From Tetracentron sinense (taxonomy: Eukaryota > Streptophyta > Magnoliopsida > Trochodendrales > Trochodendraceae), in the NCBI GenBank assembly GCA_015143295.1, contig CM026565.1, forward strand, positions 11,344,041 to 11,408,040: 64,000 nucleotides of DNA, read 5' to 3'. The translations under genes and the position numbers were made by a program. Of this stretch, positions 58,967-64,000 are shown in pieces. The number at the start of each line of letters is the position of its first letter. Within the stretch, counting starts at the first letter, position 1. The notes below the pieces were generated by a model that searched no databases, had not been told where the DNA came from, and was given only the letters and a program-made list of their open reading frames with translations.

Positions 58967-59086
58967 ATGTCGGCAGGTGATAGCAGAGCGGTTGCTCCAT
59001 TTGATGTCTGTGCTCCGAGCCCTTGGGTGGAGGAGGAGTACGTTGAGGAGCCGGTGGAGGAATCTCAGGGAGAGGATTATTATTAG
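58967..59086 (+). CDS. LTR-encoded small acidic ORF (39 codons), family A
   Basis: It starts MSAGDSRAVAPFDVCAPSPW, continues VEEEYVEEPVEES and ends DYY. This is the most divergent family-A copy, yet the PW-VEEEY core and length are kept. Confidence 0.5.
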   Translation: MSAGDSRAVAPFDVCAPSPWVEEEYVEEPVEESQGEDYY

Positions 59087-59912
59087 GTGGCAGTAGATTC
59101 TGAGTGATATAGCTGTGGGTGAGTTGAGAAAGATATGTCCATGTATTTTGGCGGGCATGCCCGCACTTTCTTTTGGTTTCCTTCTTGTATAAACTTGGAT
59201 TTACGTATGTATATACATAGAGGTTTGGTAGACTTCCGTTGTACCATGTTAGAGTATGTTTCCGCTGTTTTTATCCTCTATTGTATATGCTCTATGGGTT
59301 TTGCAGGTTGGTTGGTCAAGTAAGTCATGCAAGCCATGATTAGTCATCCAAGATTCACTCTAACTCCTAGGGTGGGTTTTGGGTCGCGACACGTGTGTTT
59401 TTTCATTTCCATTGTTTTATGCTTTCTTGAAGTGCAACTTAGTAGATACCATGCTAAATACTTTGAGAATGAAAAGAGTTAGAGTAGACACCCATGCCTA
59501 ACTTGTTGCTTAGGGAAATCAATAGCTTAAGGAGCAGTACCATGCCCTTAGGTTGGCAAACATTAAGCATCTAAATCTAGTTTGTAGCATTGTGCAAGTC
59601 GTTTGCTTTAAAGAAGATGATTAGTGGTGAATATCGAAGCCTTAACTTATTTTCTCATTATTTCAATTCTAGTTTCAAATCTGTTTTACGATTTTCTTTC
59701 ACTAGTACAATCTTGGTTGTTTATTCAAATCTGTTATTTTTGTTTCATTTAGATAGAAGCTTTAGGAAATTATATTTAACAAATTTAATCCAATCCTCGT
59801 GGGAATGATCTCGTATTTGCTAGCTATACTATTTGTTGGATCTTGTGCACTTGCAAGTTAAAACATACATTTAGAAGTTTATTATTTAGGCTGATATTTG
59901 TATAACAGATTT

Positions 59913-60943
59913 CTAGAAAGATCACTCAATAGAGGAACTAGAAAAACTCATGAAACAAAGTATGGAAATTTGGAGATTTCTTACTTAGAACGATGAGACC
60001 ATCCAGTTGACTGGATGGTGCAATTTTTGCTTAGAAAGATCACTCAAATGATCGTGATCGGATTCAAAATCGGAAAAATTTGTTCACAACCAAAAACGTA
60101 TTTTTGCCTATCTAGTCATCTAGATGAGACCATCTAGGCGACTGGATGGTGCAACTTTTGCATGCATCCAAGTTCAACTTTTGACACTTTGATTTGATTC
60201 AAAGACATTTCTCCTTTGATCATTAATATGATATACATGTTTTTAAGATCATTTAAAAGATATAGGAGTGTTTTCTATTGGTCTTTAAATTGATCAAAGA
60301 GAGCAAAATGAGAATTTTACACATAGAGGCCAGAATCGAGTTTTCTGGCCTATCCAGTGGTCTGGATGGGACCATCCAGTCAACTGGATGGTTCAAATTT
60401 GCACCAATTTTGTTTTTCAAAACTTTAAAGATTAAATTGATTTCCATGGTTTTGTATTTTGACTTTTTAAAGATTATTAACTCCTTTTTAGGTCCTTAAA
60501 CATATTTTAATTTGGTCTTTAAGGAACCTAAGGTCTTTCTAGGTAAATGAGCTTTTTCAACAACCAACCATTGAGGACTTTTTACAATAAGTCCTAAATG
60601 CCTTCACTAACTACAACTTAACTTCTATAACCTTCTAGAGTCTTGGGTCTTCATTAGATGATCCTTTTTTTTTAATATCTTCCCAGTGACTCCTTTTTGT
60701 AGAGTTTGACATGAACTTCCTTGAGGTCTTTTTGGTTGCTTGAAGCTTCTTGAAACTTTGGCTTCTTTACACTTCTTCATTTTTGATGACATATCCATGA
60801 TTTGAATTGAATTATAGCTAATGCCTTTAGATCACTGATATTCATAATTACTTAATTGATATTGATACCTTAAAAGTCCTTTCATTATTTAGGTTATCAT
60901 CAAAATCAATCAGGGTCCCTGGGTTATAACCTTTTGGCTAACA
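59913..60943 (-). mobile_element. Piece of the SIRE-type Copia 3' LTR (start)
   Basis: On the minus strand the LTR starts TGTTAGCCAAAAGG at 60943, right after a purine-rich tract. It contains palindromes such as CCATCCAGTCAACTGGATGG (60372-60391) and CCATCCAGTTGACTGGATGG (59999-60018), a known type in SIRE-like LTRs. The Athila element interrupts it at 59908/59912. No gene is visible. Confidence 0.7.
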
Positions 60944-60960
60944 ATCTCCCCATTTTTGAT
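60944..60960 (-). other. Polypurine tract, SIRE-type Copia
   Basis: ATCAAAAATGGGGAGAT on the minus strand directly precedes TGTTAGCC. The phrase CATCATCAAAAATGGGGAG is characteristic of SIRE/Maximus elements. Confidence 0.8.
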
Positions 60961-62184
60961 GATGACACAAATAATGGAATGAACTGAAGTTAAGCTCCCC
61001 CTCAATCACTTCTTATATTATTTATGACATAGTCTTTTTCATTTTGTACTCTTTTGTAGAATTTTTCATACAAAGAGGGTGCCTCACATTTGTGAGATAA
61101 GAATAACACCCAAGAGTACCTTGAATAGTCATCAACTATTACAAAGGCATATGTCTTACCTCCTAGGCTAGCTACTTCATTTGGTCCAAAAAGGTCCATA
61201 TGCAAGAGTTCTAGAGGTAGAGATTTCTTCCTTATTCTTGAAGGATGATTTTATTTGTTTTTCTAGTTGGCAAGCATCACAAATTTTATCTTTTAAAAAA
61301 TTAGTTTTAGGTAAACCTTTAACTAGATCATTCTCAGATAATTACGACAAGAGATCCATACTAGCATGACCTAATCTCCTATACCATAACCAACTAGCTT
61401 CATCTAAAGCAGAAAAGCAAATCATAATTTGTGATAGAAGCTCATAAAATTATAAAGTATAAATATTTTCATTTCTATGAGCTATAAACATGGTGTTGAT
61501 GTTATCTTTGTCCTTAATTATACAAATATTGGATTTAAAAGAAACATTTAATCCCTTATCACATAATTGACTTATGCTAATAAGGTTATGTTTAAGATCA
61601 TTTACTAGTAAAACATTTTTAATAAAAGTAGAGTTATTCTTACCAATGTTACCTATTCCGGTGATCTTTTCCTTTGCATTGTCTCTAAAGGTCACATGCC
61701 CTTCATCCTTGGGAGTGAATGATATGAAAAGCTTCTTGTTTCTGATCATGTGCTTTGAGCATCCACTATCCAAAAACCAAGTTGTCTTGAAAGAGTTTGA
61801 CTTGAGGCATACCTACAAGATAAGGTCAAGTAACTCCAAGATATAATCCCCCTTGTACCCAAACCATCTTGGGTGATACCCAAACAGATTTATGGTTGGT
61901 CTTGGGAGGATAAGTTTCCTTTGGAACCCAAACCATCTTTGGTCCTTTGTAGTTAGTTTTAGGAGAGGATGTTCCTTTTGGAACCCAAATTTTCTTAACT
62001 ACATTTTTTCTGTTGTAAAAGGCAATAGAGGGTGGAGTTAAGTTACTACAGTTTTGGTAATCCTTTTGTTTTGATGAAGGATTATAGCCAAGTTCTGCTT
62101 TACTAAACACACATCTTTGTTGGCCTAATAATCTTTCTAAGTTCTTTTGCCCATCAGTGAATGTTGTAAAGTCCATATTTTATG
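60961..62184 (-). pseudogene. SIRE-type Copia gag-pol remnants, fossil
   Basis: Three parts remain in order on the minus strand. Gag C-terminal tail repeats (VWVPKGTSSPKTN and VWVPKETYPPKTN) lie at 61826-62176. Protease/pre-integrase (MDSGCSKHMIRNKKLFISF, LKHNLISISQLCDKG) lies at 61450-61773. The integrase start (MHMDLFGPNEVASLGGKTYA, VDDYSRYSWVLFLSHK) lies at 61002-61205. Most of pol is absent, so the element is long dead. Confidence 0.85.
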
Positions 62185-62640
62185 TGTTGGCTTATTCTGG
62201 TGTCAAAACAAGTAAGTCTAGGTGATTAAGTGTATATCTTGTGTTATTACCTTCAAGCATCCACAACAAGTGAAGTTGAAGACCGTTGAAGACTCGGTTG
62301 ATCGACTCGGTTGATCATTTCCTTCATGGATGGTAAGTGACCTGGATACCATGCTACCATAGGTGAGAATTGAATTAGAATAATCATAATAGAATACCTT
62401 AGGTGGTAAGTGACCTAGACTAATCATATGGACCCAAGGAGGTGAGATATGCAGCCCAAAGCAAGTTCAAGATTCTGAAATATTTCAAAAACCCAAGGTT
62501 ACTTGTAGGTGGCATATCTCCCAAACCGTAGATCATATTTTGCTCTATAATATATCAAATCGACCATGTCAAAAAGATCTACAACTTTTTTTAAGGGTGC
62601 AAGAGCCAAAAATGAAGTTTGAAAATCAGGTCAACACCTC

Positions 62641-62802
62641 AAGGTCGACCTTAGGCATTTTGGGTCGACCCTGGGTCTAAAAAATTATGTATGAGAAAAA
62701 GGGGAAGAGAGTTGATTCTTTGAGGGTCGACCCTGGAGGATACTTGGGTCAACCAAAGTGGGGTAGTTGGGTTGACCCAAGTAACCCCCAGGGTCGACCC
62801 TG
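62641..62802 (+). repeat. GTCGAC-core palindrome cluster upstream of the Copia TATA box
   Basis: Perfect palindromes AAGGTCGACCTT (62641), AGGGTCGACCCT (62723) and CAGGGTCGACCCTG (62789), plus GGGTCGACCC at 62662 and near-copies, lie about 80-240 bp before TATAAAG (62882). Confidence 0.88.
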
Positions 62803-62881
62803 ATATGGGAAAACTTTCCTATACGATTTTTTTCATTCCTTCTTGGGTTTTAGTAACTTCTAAACATTGTTTTTGATTCCC

Positions 62882-62888
62882 TATAAAG
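62882..62888 (+). promoter_or_regulatory. TATA box, Copia-type LTR
   Basis: TATAAAG precedes GTGAACCCCTCTAG and lies about 80 bp after the palindrome cluster. Confidence 0.5.
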
Positions 62889-63491
62889 TGTGAACCCCTC
62901 TAGTTCATGGAGAACAAATTTGGGAGAGTATAGAGAGGGTTTTTAACTGCTTCTAGAGTTCTTATAAACTTTGGAAAGTAATTGTTCTCCTTCCCTTTGT
63001 TAGTTGCTTTCAACCTAGAGTTTGTAAAAGCTTCATTATAGCTTGCTTGGACTTTTCCATTGATGGAGTTCATCTAGGAATTGATTCTTATCAAACCATC
63101 AACTCATTCTGGATAGACCAACTTGGCTGGAGTGTTCTGGAGCTTTTGCGAATGAGATCAATTCGAGAAGGATCTTGGTAGTGTGATTTGGTCGGTGGAA
63201 TCCGAAGCCGTCATTGATGAAGATCGATCGGAAGATTGTGATTTTTTTTGAGACACAAAGAGAAGTACGAGCGGTTGTGGTTAATCATGGTACTTGAGAG
63301 TACATGATGACTTTTCGAGGTGTGGAGGACTAAGAACTGAAGGATCGTAGTGTCGAGTCCGAAGGAGTCAAGTTTGAGTCTTGTAAGTTCTTGTTAACTT
63401 TGTCTGAGTGGATTCTCATGGCTGGACTAGGTCCCGTGGTTTTTCCTGGAATGGTTTTCACGTAAAAATCCTTGTGTTGTGGCTTGCTTGG

Positions 63492-64000
63492 TGTAGAACC
63501 CCAAATCTTTGTTTCACTAAGTAGTGAATAGTGTTCAAGTATGGTTTTGTACACTTGGGGGTTTTATACTAATGGAAGTGTTTGGATTTATGGCGTGCAT
63601 GATTTGATAGGTCTACATATCCTTAAGGAGTGTGTTTTAAGCATTGAAGGTGTTGGAAATGGGATTGGAGAAGATCCAAGTAGTGAAAATAGGGTTTTGC
63701 AGCAAAATAGGGACCACCGATCGCCCGGTAGCTATCGACTAGTTAACTAATTTGTATGGGGAAAAATTTCAGAGAGGGTGTTTTCAATCGATTGCTCCGT
63801 TGAAACCACCAATCGATCGGTAAGTCACCGATCGCTCAGTCTGTACCACCGATCGATCGGGTATACGCAAATTTGTTCATTAAGGGTTTTTAAGTCTTTA
63901 GCCACTACCCTTTGCCTATTTAAGGGCTGGGTTCGTGCCTTAGGGTTTCATAAACCCTTTGTGCATTCTCTTAAGAGGTGTTGAGAGGAAGAACAAGGAG
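63492..64000 (+). mobile_element. Family-D LTR (Gypsy-like), cut by window edge
   Basis: It starts TGTAGAACCCCAAATC, close to the TGTAGAGCCCC start of family A. It has AGTGAATAGTGTTC at about 63522, a palindromic slot 1 at 63715-63862 (ACCGATCGATCGG, ACCAATCGATCGGT), a stretch TTTGTATGGGGAAAAATTTC shared with family A, and TATTTAAG at 63917. The rest is outside the window. Confidence 0.65.

Larger units (their letters stand above)
57193..59391 (+). mobile_element. Solo LTR, family A, in the Athila 3' LTR
   Basis: The 2199-bp LTR reads TATAGAGCCCCG...GGGTCGCGACA, flanked by CGTGT (57188-57192 and 59392-59396). It carries a palindromic slot 1, TATATAGG at 57651, slot 2 (58484-58622) and a small ORF. 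Confidence 0.92.
20042..59907 (+). mobile_element. Athila-type Gypsy element with nested insertions
   Basis: TSD GATTT (20037-20041 and 59908-59912) bounds the element. LTRs are 20042-21615 and 56153-59907. A tRNA-Asp-type PBS, gag, protease, RT, RNase H, integrase and a long 3' untranslated region follow in Athila order. Without the three insertions (26586-36646, 37669-55340, 57193-59391) it is about 10 kb. LTR divergence is about 6% over a 205-bp stretch counted by eye, roughly 2 million years. Coding regions carry around half a dozen breaks besides the insertion. Confidence 0.92.
56153..59907 (+). mobile_element. 3' LTR of the Athila element (split by a solo LTR)
   Basis: 56153-57192 and 59397-59907 align with the 5' LTR. 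TATA box at 56720-56727. It ends TATAACA, followed by the TSD GATTT. Without the insertion it is about 1.55 kb, like the 5' LTR. Confidence 0.9.
62185..63491 (+). mobile_element. Copia-type LTR, interrupted on the right
   Basis: It starts TGTTGGCTTATTCTGG. The later part has phrases of plant Copia LTR ends (GGACTAGGTCCCGTGG, ACGTAAAAATCCTTGTGTTG). It contains a cluster of GGGTCGACCC palindromes (62641-62802) and TATAAAG at 62882. No coding region is visible. The right side is cut by the family-D LTR at 63492; no TSD can be tested inside the window. Confidence 0.6.

Overview
This window is plant nuclear DNA, most likely from an angiosperm (eudicot-like, by its AT-rich composition and element mix). 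It is almost solid LTR-retrotransposon sequence. I find no host gene, rRNA, tRNA, CRISPR array or prokaryotic feature. Every protein I can recognise is a retrotransposon gag or pol fragment, and all coding regions are decayed. Boundaries rest on LTR ends (TG...CA), primer-binding sites (PBS), polypurine tracts (PPT) and target-site duplications (TSDs) read by eye.

The layout is a deep nest. The oldest layer is a minus-strand SIRE-type Copia element. Its 3' LTR lies in three pieces (17284-17325, 19708-20036, 59913-60943) and its remaining interior at 60944-62184. Into it went a plus-strand Copia element (about 1950-17283), a solo Copia-like LTR (17326-19707) and an Athila-type Gypsy element (20042-59907, TSD GATTT). 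The Athila holds a plus-strand Tekay/Del-type chromovirus (26586-36646, TSD TGAAA), a gag-only Gypsy derivative called family B here (37669-55340, minus, TSD [A/G]GCAA) and a solo family-A LTR (57193-59391, TSD CGTGT). Family B holds a minus-strand Tekay element (38035-49185, TSD ATCCA), which holds another solo LTR (44620-47222, TSD CCTTC). The Copia element carries two solo LTRs (2717-5222, TSD GAATG; 10888-13863, TSD ATGAC). The left edge (1-1949) is two nested family-A LTR pieces plus a family-C-like LTR fragment. The right edge (62185-64000) is a Copia LTR interrupted by a fourth Gypsy-like LTR, family D.

The unusual content is in the Gypsy LTRs. Families A (Tekay), B and C have diverged widely, yet all keep (i) an invariant 17-nt hairpin, (ii) just after it a small acidic ORF of 38-54 codons with a conserved PW(V/I)EEEY core, and (iii) two variable slots. 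Slot 1 sits just upstream of the core promoter and holds either palindrome clusters or 22-26-bp tandem repeats. Slot 2 holds tandem units that in most lineages can fold as hairpins. Slot contents do not follow family boundaries. Similar palindrome clusters precede the TATA box in unrelated Copia LTRs here.

By-eye LTR divergence agrees with the nesting order: Athila about 6%, family B about 4-5%, first Copia about 3-4%, and the two Tekay copies about 1%. Ages quoted use the common plant rate of 1.3e-8 substitutions per site per year and are rough.
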